From Rahnella bruchi (GTDB lineage: Bacteria > Pseudomonadota > Gammaproteobacteria > Enterobacterales > Enterobacteriaceae): a DNA stretch of 64,000 bases. The notes beneath the pieces are model-generated. The model was given only the letters and a program-made list of their open reading frames with translations, had not been told where the DNA came from and searched no databases. Where the stretch lies: assembly GCF_003614975.1 (NCBI RefSeq), contig NZ_QZWI01000001.1, forward strand, positions 682,001-746,000. Reading direction: 5' to 3'. Shown one piece after another: positions 26,905 through 37,976 of the stretch. Made by a program: the position numbers and the translations under genes. Position 1 is the first letter of the stretch. Each line of letters starts with the position of its first letter.

Positions 26905-27100
26905 TCTTTCCTTTCCTTATGATTTAAAAAGACCTGCTTCTAAAATAGCCACTTTTTCCGCCACTGTCTCAGCTTAAATTCCCGCCGGTAATTCTGCCGG
27001 TATAAAACAAGTAATTCGCATTCAGCGCCTGACAGCGCGCGCCGCTTCTGCCAAAATAGGCGCATCCCCTGCATTTATTAATTGATGGATTTACTCCCTG

Positions 27101-27973
27101 ATGGCAGCAAAGATTATTGACGGTAAAACGATTGCGCAGCAAGTCAGAAGCGAAGTTGCAGCGCGTGTCCAACAACGACTGGCCGAAGGAAAACGTGCTC
27201 CGGGCCTGGCGGTAGTCCTGGTGGGTGAAAACCCGGCGTCACAAATTTATGTCGCCAGCAAACGCCGTTCGTGTGAAGAAGTCGGGTTCATTTCACGCTC
27301 TTACGATTTACCCGCCACCACCACCGAAGGCGAGTTGCTGGGTTTAATTGATAAACTGAATAACGACAGCGAAATCGACGGCATTCTGGTTCAGCTTCCG
27401 CTGCCAGCTGGTATCGATAACATTAAAGTGCTGGAACGTATTCATCCGGATAAAGACGTTGATGGATTCCATCCGTATAACGTTGGTCGTCTTTGCCAGC
27501 GTGCGCCAACACTGCGCCCTTGCACACCGCGCGGCATCGTAACCCTGCTTGAGCGTTACGGCATCGATACTTTCGGTCTGAACGCGGTGGTTATCGGGGC
27601 TTCCAACATTGTTGGCCGTCCGATGAGCATGGAATTACTGCTGGCCGGTTGCACCACGACCGTTACGCATCGTTTCACCAAAAATTTGCGCCATCATGTC
27701 GAGAATGCCGATCTGGTGGTTGTCGCCGTCGGCAAACCAGGCTTTATTCCCGGTGAATGGATTAAACCGGGCGCGATTGTCATTGATGTCGGTATTAACC
27801 GTCTGGAAAGTGGTAAAGTTGTCGGCGATGTGGAATATGATGCCGCCGCTGAGCGCGCTTCCTTTATCACACCGGTGCCGGGCGGCGTTGGCCCGATGAC
27901 GGTCGCGACGCTGATTCAAAATACCTTGCAGGCGTGCGAGGAATATCACGACATCAGCGCCAGTAAGCCTTAA
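27101..27973 (+). CDS. folD: Bifunctional methylenetetrahydrofolate dehydrogenase/cyclohydrolase
   Basis: A 290-residue FolD, which converts 5,10-methylene-THF to 10-formyl-THF with NADP. Signatures are the [14 protein letters not shown] block with catalytic Lys, the Rossmann [15 protein letters not shown], and [14 protein letters not shown] near the C-terminus. Length is as expected. It is followed after 32 bases by ybcJ in the same direction, the same pairing as in E. coli. It provides formyl groups also for the purine genes further right (purN). Confidence 0.96.
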   Translation: MAAKIIDGKTIAQQVRSEVAARVQQRLAEGKRAPGLAVVLVGENPASQIYVASKRRSCEEVGFISRSYDLPATTTEGELLGLIDKLNNDSEIDGILVQLPLPAGIDNIKVLERIHPDKDVDGFHPYNVGRLCQRAPTLRPCTPRGIVTLLERYGIDTFGLNAVVIGASNIVGRPMSMELLLAGCTTTVTHRFTKNLRHHVENADLVVVAVGKPGFIPGEWIKPGAIVIDVGINRLESGKVVGDVEYDAAAERASFITPVPGGVGPMTVATLIQNTLQACEEYHDISASKP

Positions 27974-28005
27974 ACAATTCGCACTACACAAAAAGTCAGG
28001 AACAC

Positions 28006-28224
28006 ATGGAAACTTTCTTTCTCGAAAAACACCCGCACGTAGAACTGTGCGACCTGCTCAAATTTATGGGCTGGTGTGACAGCGGCGGTACTGCGAAAGC
28101 AGTGATTGCTGAAGGCCAGGTTATGGTCAACGGTAAAGTCGAAACCCGTAAACGCTGCAAAATCGTTGCTGATATGAACGTTGAGTTCGCCAGCAATAAA
28201 GTCGTTGTTAAAGCGTCCGAGTAA
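28006..28224 (+). CDS. ybcJ: YbcJ, S4-like RNA-binding protein
   Basis: A 72-residue S4-type RNA-binding domain protein: HVELCDLLKFMGWCDSGGTAK followed by AEGQVMVNGKVETRKRCKI is the S4 fold signature. It is thought to associate with ribosomes or structured RNA. It lies directly after folD and before a strong terminator, so the two form a short operon. Confidence 0.93.
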   Translation: METFFLEKHPHVELCDLLKFMGWCDSGGTAKAVIAEGQVMVNGKVETRKRCKIVADMNVEFASNKVVVKASE

Positions 28225-28251
28225 AATACTCAGATTCTTTATGACAAAAAA

Positions 28252-28284
28252 AGCCCTGCAAGCTTCGCGCTGACAGGGCTTTTT
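28252..28284 (+). terminator. Rho-independent terminator after folD-ybcJ
   Basis: AGCCCTG and CAGGGCT arms around a 15-base loop, followed by TTTT and preceded by a run of A, so it probably also serves the convergent DUF1176 gene. Confidence 0.9.
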
Positions 28285-28301
28285 GTTGTTGTACGTTCAA
28301 A

Positions 28302-29372
28302 CTACGGGGTTTGCGTCACCCAAAGTACCGGCCATTCGCCCCCGCTGCTGTAACCATCGCAGCTCGGTTCAGAAGCAAACGCCGCCAGACGAAAAACCTT
28401 CCCGTCGAATATCCAGCGTGATGAAACACCGCAATCCCCGATACCGCGCCCTTTGTCATACGTCGAAAGCATGCCCGTTTTAGGGTCGAAATCGGCATTG
28501 ATCAGTTCCGGTGACTCTTCATCTTCGCCCAGTTTAAACGGCATATTCAGCGCCAGATCGTCCATCTTATAAGGCGCCTGCCGGCTGACCAGAAAACCCA
28601 GCGCGAACAGGTTATACGCACCCATATCGCAGTTTACGGTCATCAGCGCTTTGTCGCTGCTTAAGGCAAAAATATGCACTTCACGTTCAGAAGGATCCAG
28701 ACTGCAATCGTTGTTCTCAATGGTTGTGGCAGCATTTTGCGTGATGGCGGAAATTTCAGATTCCGTTAACCCCTGCGGCTCGCTGAAACGAGGCAGAACA
28801 GGCGTGACCGGAACAGGCGGTACGGTATTTGCGGGTTTGGCCCCGCGGTTAACCCATGCCGTTTTGGTGCCGACGCGCCCCTGCTGGGCATCAATGGCAA
28901 GTAATGCGGCTTTTATCCCTTTCAGGGAAATCACCGGATGCACCGGCTGTGCCGGATCCGCTTTCCCCGCCAGCGAAATTGTGCTGCCCTCGCGAATGGT
29001 GGCGATAAAGTCATTCACCACCAGACGATTATTCGTGGAAAGATGTTTTTTACTGACATCCCATTCACGGTGATTAAAGCTCAGAGTTTTGCCATTCATT
29101 TGCAGGCGGCTGGCAATCGGCACATCAGCACTCTGTTCATCACTGTTACGTTGATAATCAATACTGACTGATGATTTTCCTTCCGGTCCGGCTTCACGGG
29201 AGATTTTCATGACCAGTTCCTGGCCATCCTGAGAATTGCGCGCGACACAATGGTTAAGGTTGTCACAACTGACCTGCCAGTCGCTATAAATAGCCTGTAA
29301 CGGCTCAGCCTGCGTGCTAAAGGCCAGCATTGTGGTCAGCAGGTATAAAGGGGCGGTTATCCATCTGCACAT
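28302..29372 (-). CDS. DUF1176 exported protein
   Basis: A 356-residue protein with an N-terminal signal peptide ending at about FSTQA, so it is periplasmic or surface-exposed. The DUF1176 family pattern is visible in IYSDWQVSCDNLNHCVARN at the mature N-terminus and a C-terminal domain ending in a CGVSSRWIFDGKVF-like segment. Function of the family is not known to me. It is a single-gene unit, convergent with ybcJ and divergent from the next secreted protein. Confidence 0.85.
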   Translation of the reverse strand: MCRWITAPLYLLTTMLAFSTQAEPLQAIYSDWQVSCDNLNHCVARNSQDGQELVMKISREAGPEGKSSVSIDYQRNSDEQSADVPIASRLQMNGKTLSFNHREWDVSKKHLSTNNRLVVNDFIATIREGSTISLAGKADPAQPVHPVISLKGIKAALLAIDAQQGRVGTKTAWVNRGAKPANTVPPVPVTPVLPRFSEPQGLTESEISAITQNAATTIENNDCSLDPSEREVHIFALSSDKALMTVNCDMGAYNLFALGFLVSRQAPYKMDDLALNMPFKLGEDEESPELINADFDPKTGMLSTYDKGRGIGDCGVSSRWIFDGKVFRLAAFASEPSCDGYSSGGEWPVLWVTQTP

Positions 29373-29625
29373 TTTGAGTTTCAGCTCTGTTTGGATTTAT
29401 CTTTCTGATAATAGCGTAACACCCGACAAGAGACTGCCAACAATGCAGCATTTTTTATTCGAAATAAGAAAGAGATACCCGGTCAGATTGTACTTTTGCA
29501 GAGGATAATTTTTCATCTGATATGAAATCACGTAATGGTGACGTAGCGAAACATTCAGTACACTGGCAAAGCCAATAACGAAAAATAATGGCAAAGGATG
29601 ACTTTCATTTCTCCGGGAGATTCAG

Positions 29626-30801
29626 ATGAAGTTATGGATTTGGCTGATAGCCTTGTTTTCACTACCCGCACTGGCTGAAGAGCCACCGGTGGTGTACTCC
29701 GGCACGCTGGGTAAAACCAGCATTGTGCTTGAGCTGGATTTAAATAAACCAGACGAAGTCACTGGTCGCTATTTCTATCAGAAATATCATTTAGATTTGC
29801 CCCTGAACGGTACGCTGGATGGTCAGGAACTAAAACTTCAGGAGGGCCTGGACGATTTTGACGATACGCCGCGTCCCGAGCTGGCCCTGACCAAAGATGA
29901 AAATGGCGGCTGGCAAGGCCACTGGACCAATCCGCAAGGAAAAACGTTGTCGGTATCGCTGCAACCCGTGCAACTGCCTGCTGCGGGCATGGACGACGGC
30001 TATCTGAGTGCGCTTATTCATACCGATCCCTACGAATATCTGCGGTTATCTGCGCTGCAACTCAAAGCAGGTAAAAGCGAGAACTTCATGGGTTACCAGC
30101 TGCAATGGTGGACGGAACCGCAATCTAAAATCAGCCTGTTTGAAATCGTTTCGGGCTATCCGGAAACGGAAATACAGGCGATTAACCAGAAATTGCGCAC
30201 CCGTTTATGGCAGGAAGTCAGTGGCTGGCATGCCTGTATGCTCGGTGCGAGCCGGTTTGGTCAGGGAGAATATCAGCAGACTGTGACACCGGAATATCTG
30301 AGTGACGAAATCGTCAGTGTCAGCGTGTTTACGTCTTATGACTGCGGCGGTGCACATCCCGATTTCGGCGAAGCGCCAGTTAACCTCAATGCCAAAACCG
30401 CAGAAACCCTGACGCTGGAAGATGTGGTTTGGGTCGGTGAAGGTGCGCCTTTCCATTATCTGAACGCAGAAGACCGTACGCTGACGGGCAAAAATGACGT
30501 CGGTTTTGATACGTTTGCTGAGTACCGCGATAAAAAATGGGCACCGTGGCTGGTGAAACAGCTGACTGCAGCGCATCCGCAGCAAATGAAAAAACCGACC
30601 GAAGAAAGTGACGATGATTGTGATTATTCAGATCCGTCGGTCTGGCAATTCCCGGCGTGGTATTTCACGAACAAAGGACTGTATTTTGATCCGACCTTTG
30701 CCCGGGTATTACGTTCATGCGAAAGCCCGGAATGGACAGTTCTGCCGTGGTCAGCGATGAAAGGTCACGCTGGCAGCGTTGCCATCAGCCAGGAACCGTA
30801 A
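29626..30801 (+). CDS. Secreted hypothetical protein
   Basis: A 391-residue protein with a cleavable signal peptide (MKLWIWLIALFSLPALA). The region around SVFTSYDCGGAHPDFG followed by NAKTAETLTLEDVV resembles the DUF3298/RsiV-like beta-rich fold (a GGAH turn before a list of strands), but I hold that loosely. There is one Cys pair likely to form a disulfide in the periplasm. A standard AGGAG-like site (CCGGGAGA) precedes the ATG. It ends in a long shared terminator with nudK. Confidence 0.7.
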   Translation: MKLWIWLIALFSLPALAEEPPVVYSGTLGKTSIVLELDLNKPDEVTGRYFYQKYHLDLPLNGTLDGQELKLQEGLDDFDDTPRPELALTKDENGGWQGHWTNPQGKTLSVSLQPVQLPAAGMDDGYLSALIHTDPYEYLRLSALQLKAGKSENFMGYQLQWWTEPQSKISLFEIVSGYPETEIQAINQKLRTRLWQEVSGWHACMLGASRFGQGEYQQTVTPEYLSDEIVSVSVFTSYDCGGAHPDFGEAPVNLNAKTAETLTLEDVVWVGEGAPFHYLNAEDRTLTGKNDVGFDTFAEYRDKKWAPWLVKQLTAAHPQQMKKPTEESDDDCDYSDPSVWQFPAWYFTNKGLYFDPTFARVLRSCESPEWTVLPWSAMKGHAGSVAISQEP

Positions 30802-30806
30802 AAGAC

Positions 30807-30872
30807 AAAAGGCACCCGTAGGTTAATGCCGGTCACTTGAGGTGACGGCATTAACCCGCAAGTGCCTTTTTA
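30807..30872. terminator. Long bidirectional terminator hairpin
   Basis: Nearly perfect arms (AAAGGCAC... GGTTAATGCCG and CGGCATTAACC... GTGCCTTTT) fold into a very long hairpin with A-run and T-run flanks, placed between convergent genes. Confidence 0.88.
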
Positions 30873-30894
30873 CTGAAACTCAGTGAGGATAATG

Positions 30895-31485
30895 TTACGC
30901 CAGCCAGCCCTGAATTTGCGCATGTTGTAACAGCATGATGGTTTTGCCGTCTTTAATGCGGCCATCTTTGATCATCGCCAGCGCCTCGGTGAACGGCACT
31001 TCCAACACATCGATATCTTCATCTTCCACGCCACCACCGGCGTTCTGACGCTGTGACTCATCGTATTCCGCGGCAAAAAAGTGAACAATTTCCGTCACGC
31101 TGCCCGGCGACATGTAGGCCTCAAACAATTTATCTACCTTGCCCACCGCAAAACCCGTTTCTTCAATCGCTTCTTTACGGATGCAGTCTTCCGGCGAATC
31201 GTTGTCCAGTAAACCCGCACAAGTTTCCAGCAGCATCCCGGTCGGGTTGCCATTGACGTAGGTCGGCATACGGAATTGTTTGATCAGCAAAACTGTTTTT
31301 TTAGGCCGGTTATAAAGCAGGATAGTCGCCCCGTTTCCCCGGTCATACACTTCACGGGACTGCGGCTGCCGTTCGCCATTGCGCTTGATTAAATCGTAGG
31401 TGTATTTGCGAAGTACATACCAGTTATCAGAGAGTAACTGGTTCTGGACATTTTCGATTCTGGATGACTTGTCATGAGATGACAT
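30895..31485 (-). CDS. nudK: GDP-mannose pyrophosphatase NudK
   Basis: A 196-residue Nudix hydrolase splitting GDP-mannose to GMP and mannose 1-phosphate. The Nudix box is present in [20 protein letters not shown], with Lys instead of Arg before the REUxEE-type glutamates. The [16 protein letters not shown] segment is typical of the ADP-ribose/GDP-mannose branch. In E. coli nudK is also close to acrD; the intervening aegA and narQ genes are absent here. Confidence 0.93.
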   Translation of the reverse strand: MSSHDKSSRIENVQNQLLSDNWYVLRKYTYDLIKRNGERQPQSREVYDRGNGATILLYNRPKKTVLLIKQFRMPTYVNGNPTGMLLETCAGLLDNDSPEDCIRKEAIEETGFAVGKVDKLFEAYMSPGSVTEIVHFFAAEYDESQRQNAGGGVEDEDIDVLEVPFTEALAMIKDGRIKDGKTIMLLQHAQIQGWLA

Positions 31486-31557
31486 ATTGCGTGCCTCCGC
31501 TCAGAAGTGGTGAGAGAAGCCAGACAGCATAGCCGGATTCAGCCGCAGCCGCTACAG

Positions 31558-31848
31558 TCAACCGTGCTCAATCGCGGCCAGAAGTTGTTCGCTATGACGC
31601 TCAATCCATTGGGGATCGAACGGCCCCCAGCTCGAGAGCTGATAATAACCGTCGTTGTTGCGCACACCCTGCTGCACAAACTCCAGCCCGACGCCCATTC
31701 CGGGCAGTGCTTTCAGCACATCCTGCAAAGTGCGCCGCGGCCAGCCGGTGATTTCCATCAGTTTTGGTACATTCGGTTTTTGTTCATTATTGAGCAACCA
31801 GCAAAGATATAAACGACGGGCAAACACGGAATTCATGGGCAAACTCAT
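31558..31848 (-). CDS. Winged-helix DNA-binding protein, uncharacterised
   Basis: A 96-residue basic protein with a helix-turn-helix: KLMEITGWPRRTLQDVLKAL reads as the recognition unit, followed by a short beta wing (NDGYYQLSSWG). Similar small proteins are conserved in enterobacteria without a known regulon. It lies between nudK and acrD and points away from acrD, so it could control either; this is only proximity. Confidence 0.75.
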   Translation of the reverse strand: MSLPMNSVFARRLYLCWLLNNEQKPNVPKLMEITGWPRRTLQDVLKALPGMGVGLEFVQQGVRNNDGYYQLSSWGPFDPQWIERHSEQLLAAIEHG

Positions 31849-31927
31849 CTGGACAGCTCCTGCGGGGTGTCATAAAAATGAAGATAGCCAAAGAGTAGAC
31901 TGTTTCGGCGAATATCGCTGAGAGATA

Positions 31928-31980
<53 letters not shown>

Positions 31981-32058
31981 TATACGTTGCGAGCAGGTAA
32001 AGTGCTTTAACGTAGAACTACACTCTGACACTCGCTCCGTCCCGCCGGGACAGTACCG

Positions 32059-32103
32059 CCTCTGAGACCGCTTCTGAGAAGACGTTGCTCAGGGGATTTT
32101 TTT
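32059..32103 (+). terminator. Second terminator-like hairpin in the acrD leader
   Basis: CCTCTGAG pairs with CTCAGGGG (one G-U) and encloses a small CTTC/GAAG hairpin; seven T follow at 32097-32103, 74 bases before the acrD start codon. Confidence 0.65.
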
Positions 32104-32177
32104 GCCAGATTACTGGCATTGTGTTTGTTTGCTGATGTTAGTCACTCACGCCAGAGTGACAACGAGGTTCCTGAAGC

Positions 32178-35100
32178 ATGGCTAACTTTTTTATCGATCG
32201 CCCAATCTTTGCCTGGGTTTTAGCGATCATCATTTCCCTGACCGGGGCGCTCGCGATCTATTTTCTGCCGGTTGAACAGTATCCGGATCTGGCTCCGCCA
32301 AACGTCAGAATCTCTGCAACGTATCCCGGCGCATCAGCACAAACATTAGAAAACACCGTTACCCAGATTATCGAACAGAACATGACTGGCCTCGATAATC
32401 TGATGTATATGTCATCGCAAAGCAGTAACGACGGTAAATCACAGATTACCCTGAGTTTTACCGCCGGTACCGATCCTAACGAAGCGCTCCAGCAGGTGCA
32501 AAACCAGCTGCAACAGGCGCTTAAACGTCTGCCGCAGGACGTGCAGACCCAGGGCGTCACGGTGTCAAAAACCGGTGATACCAACCTGATGATGGTGGCG
32601 TTTGTTTCCACAGACGGCAGCATGGATAAGCAGGATATCGCCGATTACGTAGCTTCCAATATTCAGGATCCGCTGAGCCGCGTGCCCGGTGTCGGCAGCA
32701 TCGATGCTTACGGTTCGCAGTACGCCATGCGTATCTGGCTCGATCCGGACAAGCTGAATAATTATCAGCTGACTACCGCCGATGTCGTCACGGCGATTAA
32801 AGCGCAGAACAGTCAGGTGGCTGTCGGTCAGCTTGGCGGTGCGCCTTCGGTAGATTTTCAGGCGCTGAATGCCACCATTAATGCCCAGGCGCAGTTGCAG
32901 ACGCCGGAGCAGTTCCGCCAGATCACGTTGAAAGTGAACCAGGACGGGTCGCAGGTTAAACTCGGCGATGTTTCCACTATCGGTCTCGGCGCGGAAAACT
33001 ATGCCCTGCTCAGCCGTTATAACGGGCAGGCCGCATCCGGTATGGGCGTGAAACTGGCGTCCGGTGCCAACGAATTGCAAACGGACAAAGCCGTCCGTGC
33101 GCGCCTCGATGAGCTTTCTCATTATTATCCGCACGGGCTGAAAGCTGAAATAGCCTATGAAACCACGCCGTTCGTTAAAGCGGCGATCACTGACGTGGTG
33201 AAAACGCTGTTTGAAGCCATTGTGCTGGTGTTCCTTGTTATGTACCTGTTCCTGCAAAACTTCCGCGCAACGCTAATCCCGACGATTGCCGTGCCGGTAG
33301 TGTTGCTGGGGACATTCGCCGTGCTGCATCAGTTCGGTTACAGCATCAATACTCTGACGATGTTCGCGATGGTGCTTGCCATCGGCCTGCTGGTGGATGA
33401 CGCCATCGTGGTGGTTGAAAACGTCGAGCGCGTGATGAGCGAAGAAGGCCTCAGCCCCAGAGAGGCTACGCGAAAATCGATGGGACAAATTCAGAGCGCG
33501 CTGGTCGGCATCACCATGGTGCTGTCGGCAGTATTTGTGCCAATGGCCTTCTTCGGCGGCACCACCGGCGCGATTTACCGTCAGTTCTCCATCACCATTG
33601 TTTCCGCAATGGTGCTGTCAGTGTTCGTCGCGCTGACGCTGACCCCGGCGTTGTGTTCAACCATTCTCAAACCTATCGCTAAAGGCCATCATCACGGCAA
33701 ACGCGGTTTCTTCGGCTGGTTTAACCGCATGTTCGACCGCAATGCCCGTCGTTATGAAAGCGGCGTGGCGCGGGTTCTGCGAAACAGCGTGCGCTACATG
33801 CTGGCGTATGCCGCGCTGGTTGCCGTGCTGGCAGTGATGTTTATTAAATTACCGACCTCGTTCCTGCCGCTGGAAGACCGTGGTGTGTTCACGGTACAGG
33901 TGCAATTACCGCCAGGCTCGACGTTGCAGCAAACACAAAAAGTCGTGGAAAAGGTCGAAAAGTATTTTCTGAGTGAAGATAAGAAAGACGTACTCTCGGT
34001 GTTCTCCACCATCGGTGCAGGGCCAGGCGGTAACGGGCAGAACGTGGCGCGTATGTTCGTGCGTCTGACCCCGTGGGATGACCGCACCGGCCCGGACGAT
34101 TCTTCTTTTGCCCTGATTGAACGAGCCACCAAAGCGTTTAACAAAATCACAGAAGCCCGCGTCATCGCCAGCAGCCCGCCAGCCATTAACGGTCTGGGCA
34201 GCGCGACTGGCTTTGATATGGAATTACAGGATCACGCCGGTCTCGGCCATGACGCTCTGATGGCGGCGCGCGATCAGTTACTCGCGATGACCTCAAAAGA
34301 CAGCAACCTGACCCGCGTACGTCACAACGGTCTGGATGACAGCCCGCAGCTACAGATCGATATCGATCAGGTGAAAGCGCAGGCGCTGGGTGTGGCGATT
34401 GCTGATATCAACAGTACACTGAGCACCGCATGGGGTTCGACTTACGTCAACGACTTCGTTGACCGTGGCCGTGTTAAGAAAGTCTATGTGCAGGCCGGTG
34501 CGCAATACCGCATGCTGCCCGACGATATTGATCGCTGGTATGTGCGAAATTCTGCCGGAACCATGGTGCCCTTCTCCGCTTTCGCCACGTCCAAATGGCT
34601 GACCGGTTCACCACGTCTGGAACGTTACAACGGCTATTCCGCGCTGGAAATTGTGGGTGAACCGGCAACGGGCATCAGCAGCGGTACAGCGATGGATGAT
34701 ATGGAAAAGCTGGTCGCTAAACTGCCGGTGGGTATTGGCCTCGAATGGACAGGTCTGTCGTATCAGGAAAGATTGTCAGGCTCCCAGGCTCCGGCGCTGT
34801 ATGCCATTTCCCTGCTGGTGGTCTTCCTGTGTCTGGCTGCATTGTATGAAAGCTGGTCCATTCCGTTCTCGGTCATGCTGGTGGTGCCACTCGGCGTACT
34901 GGGCGCGGTAATTGCGACATGGCTGCGCGGGCTGGAAAACGATGTGTATTTCCAGGTCGGGATGCTGACCATCATCGGGCTATCGGCGAAAAACGCCATT
35001 CTGATTGTTGAGTTTGCCAATGACCTGAATGTTCGCGGCAAAGAATTGCTGGAAGCGACGCTCGAAGCGTCGAGAATGCGTCTGCGTCCGATTCTGATGA

Positions 35101-35333
35101 CATCGCTGGCGTTTGTTTTCGGTGTTCTGCCGATGGCGACCAGCATGGGTGCCGGTTCAGGCAGTCAGCACGCGGTTGGCACCGGCGTCATCGGCGGCAT
35201 GATTTCCGCGACCATTCTGGCCATCTTCTTCGTGCCGCTGTTCTTTGTGTTAATCCGCCGTCGTTTTCCCGGAAAACAGGCACATCCGGTGATTGCCGAT
35301 ATTGTTGAGACGGTACCCGCACAACATAAATAA
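32178..35333 (+). CDS. acrD: AcrD-like RND multidrug efflux transporter
   Basis: A 1051-residue proton-driven RND pump of the HAE1 family. It has the conserved N-terminus ([17 protein letters not shown]), twelve predicted membrane helices in two blocks, two large periplasmic porter regions, and the charge relay in TM4 ([15 protein letters not shown] with the Asp pair). It would work with the AcrA adaptor and TolC, which are not encoded here. The gene order (before ypfM, yffB, dapE) is that of E. coli acrD, whose product exports aminoglycosides and other amphiphilic compounds; AcrB-like substrate range cannot be excluded from sequence. Confidence 0.93.
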   Translation: MANFFIDRPIFAWVLAIIISLTGALAIYFLPVEQYPDLAPPNVRISATYPGASAQTLENTVTQIIEQNMTGLDNLMYMSSQSSNDGKSQITLSFTAGTDPNEALQQVQNQLQQALKRLPQDVQTQGVTVSKTGDTNLMMVAFVSTDGSMDKQDIADYVASNIQDPLSRVPGVGSIDAYGSQYAMRIWLDPDKLNNYQLTTADVVTAIKAQNSQVAVGQLGGAPSVDFQALNATINAQAQLQTPEQFRQITLKVNQDGSQVKLGDVSTIGLGAENYALLSRYNGQAASGMGVKLASGANELQTDKAVRARLDELSHYYPHGLKAEIAYETTPFVKAAITDVVKTLFEAIVLVFLVMYLFLQNFRATLIPTIAVPVVLLGTFAVLHQFGYSINTLTMFAMVLAIGLLVDDAIVVVENVERVMSEEGLSPREATRKSMGQIQSALVGITMVLSAVFVPMAFFGGTTGAIYRQFSITIVSAMVLSVFVALTLTPALCSTILKPIAKGHHHGKRGFFGWFNRMFDRNARRYESGVARVLRNSVRYMLAYAALVAVLAVMFIKLPTSFLPLEDRGVFTVQVQLPPGSTLQQTQKVVEKVEKYFLSEDKKDVLSVFSTIGAGPGGNGQNVARMFVRLTPWDDRTGPDDSSFALIERATKAFNKITEARVIASSPPAINGLGSATGFDMELQDHAGLGHDALMAARDQLLAMTSKDSNLTRVRHNGLDDSPQLQIDIDQVKAQALGVAIADINSTLSTAWGSTYVNDFVDRGRVKKVYVQAGAQYRMLPDDIDRWYVRNSAGTMVPFSAFATSKWLTGSPRLERYNGYSALEIVGEPATGISSGTAMDDMEKLVAKLPVGIGLEWTGLSYQERLSGSQAPALYAISLLVVFLCLAALYESWSIPFSVMLVVPLGVLGAVIATWLRGLENDVYFQVGMLTIIGLSAKNAILIVEFANDLNVRGKELLEATLEASRMRLRPILMTSLAFVFGVLPMATSMGAGSGSQHAVGTGVIGGMISATILAIFFVPLFFVLIRRRFPGKQAHPVIADIVETVPAQHK

Positions 35334-35354
35334 CGGCCCTGGATAACAGGCAAC

Positions 35355-35388
35355 AAAAAAGGCGTTAATGTGAATTAACGCCTTTTTT
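35355..35388. terminator. Bidirectional terminator between acrD and ypfM
   Basis: GGCGTTAAT and ATTAACGCC arms with loop GTGA, flanked by A6 and T6 runs. Confidence 0.93.
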
Positions 35389-35522
35389 ATTAATGATTTA
35401 CTGGCTGTGAGAATCGTCGCTAAATCGGACGTAATGGTCTTCCTGAACAAACGCTTTTTATAATGACGTGCTGCACTGAGAATAAATCTTTTCTTTGCTT
35501 TAACGGTAACGATGTGGGGCAA

Positions 35523-35582
35523 TTACGCTTTCAACATACGGTCGATAAAGTCTTTCCAGTTACCTAATTCTTGCTCTAACAT
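35523..35582 (-). CDS. ypfM: YpfM small protein (19 residues)
   Basis: A 19-codon gene on the minus strand encodes MLEQELGNWKDFIDRMLKA, matching the E. coli small protein YpfM (ELGNWKDFIE core, same length) in the same location between acrD and yffB. The ribosome site AAGGGGAG sits six to seven bases before the ATG. The function is unknown; its conservation in sequence and position argues for a real product. It is too short for ordinary gene finders. Confidence 0.92.
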   Translation of the reverse strand: MLEQELGNWKDFIDRMLKA

Positions 35583-35782
35583 TTTACTCCCCTTGATTGG
35601 ACAGACGGATTATACGTCTGTTTTTTGACCATGTAAAAAGGCCGTCATTATTTTTTAAGCACGATCACAATCCCGCCCCCGTCTGGATCCTGCGGGCGTT
35701 TTGCCTCATTATGTGCCCTATCCTTACGCCCGTTTTTATACGGATAAAAAGTTCTTATTTTACTGACAGGTTACGTTTTTCT

Positions 35783-36166
35783 ATGGCAACGACTTCTGCT
35801 CCAACCTCTTTTATTCTCTACGGCATAAAAAATTGCGATACCGTAAAAAAAGCCCGTCGCTGGCTGGAAGATAACGGGGTTGAATATCAGTTTCATGATT
35901 ACCGGGTCGAAGGGCTGGATGACGATTTGTTGCAGAACCTGCTGGACAAACAAGGCTGGGAAGCCATGCTCAATACCCGCGGGACGACGTGGCGTAAACT
36001 CGATGAAGCCACGCGCGCAGCCTGCGATAACGAAGCCAGCGCTAAAGCCGTGATGCTCGAACAGCCTGCGGTAATCAAACGCCCATTTTTACTGGCCACC
36101 GATGGTCAGTCCCTGCTGGGATTCAAACCAGAAACCTATCAGCAATTCCTCGCACAGGTGAAGTAA
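35783..36166 (+). CDS. yffB: YffB, ArsC-family thioredoxin-fold protein
   Basis: A 127-residue ArsC/Spx-like protein with the single active-site Cys in [12 protein letters not shown] and the Arg/Pro region IKRPFLL. The E. coli homologue binds glutathione weakly and is not a proven arsenate reductase. The start at 35783 (MATTSAP) fits the family; the frame is open further upstream but would add an unlike extension running through the promoter region. It overlaps nothing and precedes dapE by one base, so the two are co-transcribed. Confidence 0.92.
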   Translation: MATTSAPTSFILYGIKNCDTVKKARRWLEDNGVEYQFHDYRVEGLDDDLLQNLLDKQGWEAMLNTRGTTWRKLDEATRAACDNEASAKAVMLEQPAVIKRPFLLATDGQSLLGFKPETYQQFLAQVK

Positions 36167-36167
36167 C

Positions 36168-37295
36168 ATGAGTTGTCCGGTTCTCGATTTAGCCCAACAG
36201 TTAATCCGCCGCCCTTCCCTCAGCCCGGACGATGCAGGCTGTCAGGAAATTATGATTGCCCGCCTTGAAGCCGCTGGCTTTCACGTGGAGCCGATGCATT
36301 TTGGCGATACCCTGAATTTCTGGGCCACACGCGGACAAGGTATAACCCTCGCCTTCGCCGGTCATACTGATGTCGTGCCCACCGGCGACCACAAACTTTG
36401 GGTGACCGGTCCGTTCGAGCCTACGCTGCGCGACGGAATGCTGTATGGTCGCGGTGCGGCAGATATGAAAGGGTCGCTGGCGGCGATGGTGGTCGCAGCA
36501 GAACGTTTCGTTGCGGCTAACCCGAATCATCAGGGCCGTCTGGCGTTTCTTATCACCTCAGATGAAGAAGCCAGCGCGGTAAACGGCACCGTCAAAGTGG
36601 TCAACGCGCTGATGGAGCGCAATGAGCGCCTCGATTACTGTCTGGTTGGCGAACCTTCCAGCACCACGCGCGTCGGCGATATTGTTAAAAATGGCCGCCG
36701 GGGTTCGATGACTGCCAACCTGCACGTTCACGGTGTTCAGGGACATGTGGCATATCCGCATCTGGCGGACAATCCGGTGCATCGCGCCATGCCCGCTTTG
36801 AATGAACTGGTCGCTACCGTGTGGGATAACGGCAACGAATTCTTCCCGCCGACCAGCATGCAGATAGCCAATATCAATGCCGGTACCGGCAGCAATAACG
36901 TTATTCCCGGCGAGTTGTATGTGCAGTTCAATTTCCGTTTCAGCACCGAACTGACCGATGCCATCATCAAACAGCGCGTAGCAGAATTACTGGATCGTCA
37001 TAACCTGCAATACACCCTGAACTGGGTGGTTTCGGGTCAGCCGTTCCTGACATCACGCGGTGCGCTGGTGGATGCGGTGGTTAACGCCGTGCGTCACTAC
37101 AGTGAAATTACGCCGGAACTGCAAACGACCGGCGGCACCTCCGACGGACGTTTCATTGCGCTGATGGGCGCTCAGGTCGTCGAACTGGGTCCGGTTAACG
37201 CCACCATCCACAAAATCAATGAATGCGTTCACGCGGCAGATTTGCAGGTTCTCAGCCGCATGTATCAGCGCATCATGGAACAGTTAGTCGCATGA
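36168..37295 (+). CDS. dapE: Succinyl-diaminopimelate desuccinylase
   Basis: A 375-residue M20-family zinc amidohydrolase converting N-succinyl-LL-DAP to LL-DAP and succinate, for lysine and peptidoglycan. Metal ligands are visible in [12 protein letters not shown] (His, Asp) and TSDEEASA (Glu). Length is standard. It is followed by an ATGA overlap with an M15 peptidase gene, a coupling that links DAP synthesis and cell-wall peptidase expression. Confidence 0.96.
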   Translation: MSCPVLDLAQQLIRRPSLSPDDAGCQEIMIARLEAAGFHVEPMHFGDTLNFWATRGQGITLAFAGHTDVVPTGDHKLWVTGPFEPTLRDGMLYGRGAADMKGSLAAMVVAAERFVAANPNHQGRLAFLITSDEEASAVNGTVKVVNALMERNERLDYCLVGEPSSTTRVGDIVKNGRRGSMTANLHVHGVQGHVAYPHLADNPVHRAMPALNELVATVWDNGNEFFPPTSMQIANINAGTGSNNVIPGELYVQFNFRFSTELTDAIIKQRVAELLDRHNLQYTLNWVVSGQPFLTSRGALVDAVVNAVRHYSEITPELQTTGGTSDGRFIALMGAQVVELGPVNATIHKINECVHAADLQVLSRMYQRIMEQLVA

Positions 37296-37966
37296 TTAGC
37301 CATGAAATGCTGACCGGTCGCTCTGATGCGCATCTGGTGATGCTGGGCGAGGGCCCGCACCGGTTGCAAAAAGAGGCGATACAGGCATTTGAAAAAATGC
37401 GTCAGGCCGCCAGTGCAGCCGGTTTTGATTTACAACCGGCCAGCACTTTTCGTGATTTCAGTCGTCAACTGGCTATCTGGAATGGCAAATTTCGCGGCGA
37501 GCGACCAGTATTAGATAAGAACAGCCAGCCGGTGGATATCAGTGAGTTAACCACAGCACAACGTTGTGAGCTGATTTTGCGCTGGTCTGCGCTGCCGGGC
37601 GCCAGTCGCCATCACTGGGGCAGTGATCTGGATGTGTACGATCCCTCGCTGTTACCGGCCGATAAAAAGTTGCAACTGGAGCCGTGGGAATACGAAGAAG
37701 GCGGCTATTTTTATCCGCTGAATCAGTGGCTTTCGGCACATATGGCAGAATTTGGTTTTTACCGCCCGTACGCAGAAGATACCGGTGGCGTCGCCATTGA
37801 ACCCTGGCATCTGAGTTACCGTCCGCTGGCGCAGGAATGCGAGAAGTTGCTTTCACCGCAGGTTCTCATCAGCGCCTGGACAGGACAGGAAGTAGCCGCC
37901 GCTGACTGGTTAACCGGTCAGATGGCGGAGATATTTCCGCGATTTATCGCCCTCTCACCCCTTTAA
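37292..37966 (+). CDS. M15-family zinc peptidase (VanY/LAS-type)
   Basis: A 224-residue LAS-type peptidase. The zinc ligands are present: [12 protein letters not shown] supplies His and Asp (the HxxGxxxD-type pattern) and EPWHLSY supplies Glu and His. There is no signal peptide or membrane helix, so it appears cytoplasmic; substrates would be D-Ala-type peptides, for example recycled muropeptides. It overlaps dapE by 4 bases. E. coli lacks this gene at this place. Confidence 0.87.
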   Translation: MISHEMLTGRSDAHLVMLGEGPHRLQKEAIQAFEKMRQAASAAGFDLQPASTFRDFSRQLAIWNGKFRGERPVLDKNSQPVDISELTTAQRCELILRWSALPGASRHHWGSDLDVYDPSLLPADKKLQLEPWEYEEGGYFYPLNQWLSAHMAEFGFYRPYAEDTGGVAIEPWHLSYRPLAQECEKLLSPQVLISAWTGQEVAAADWLTGQMAEIFPRFIALSPL

Positions 37967-37976
37967 GGAGCACACC

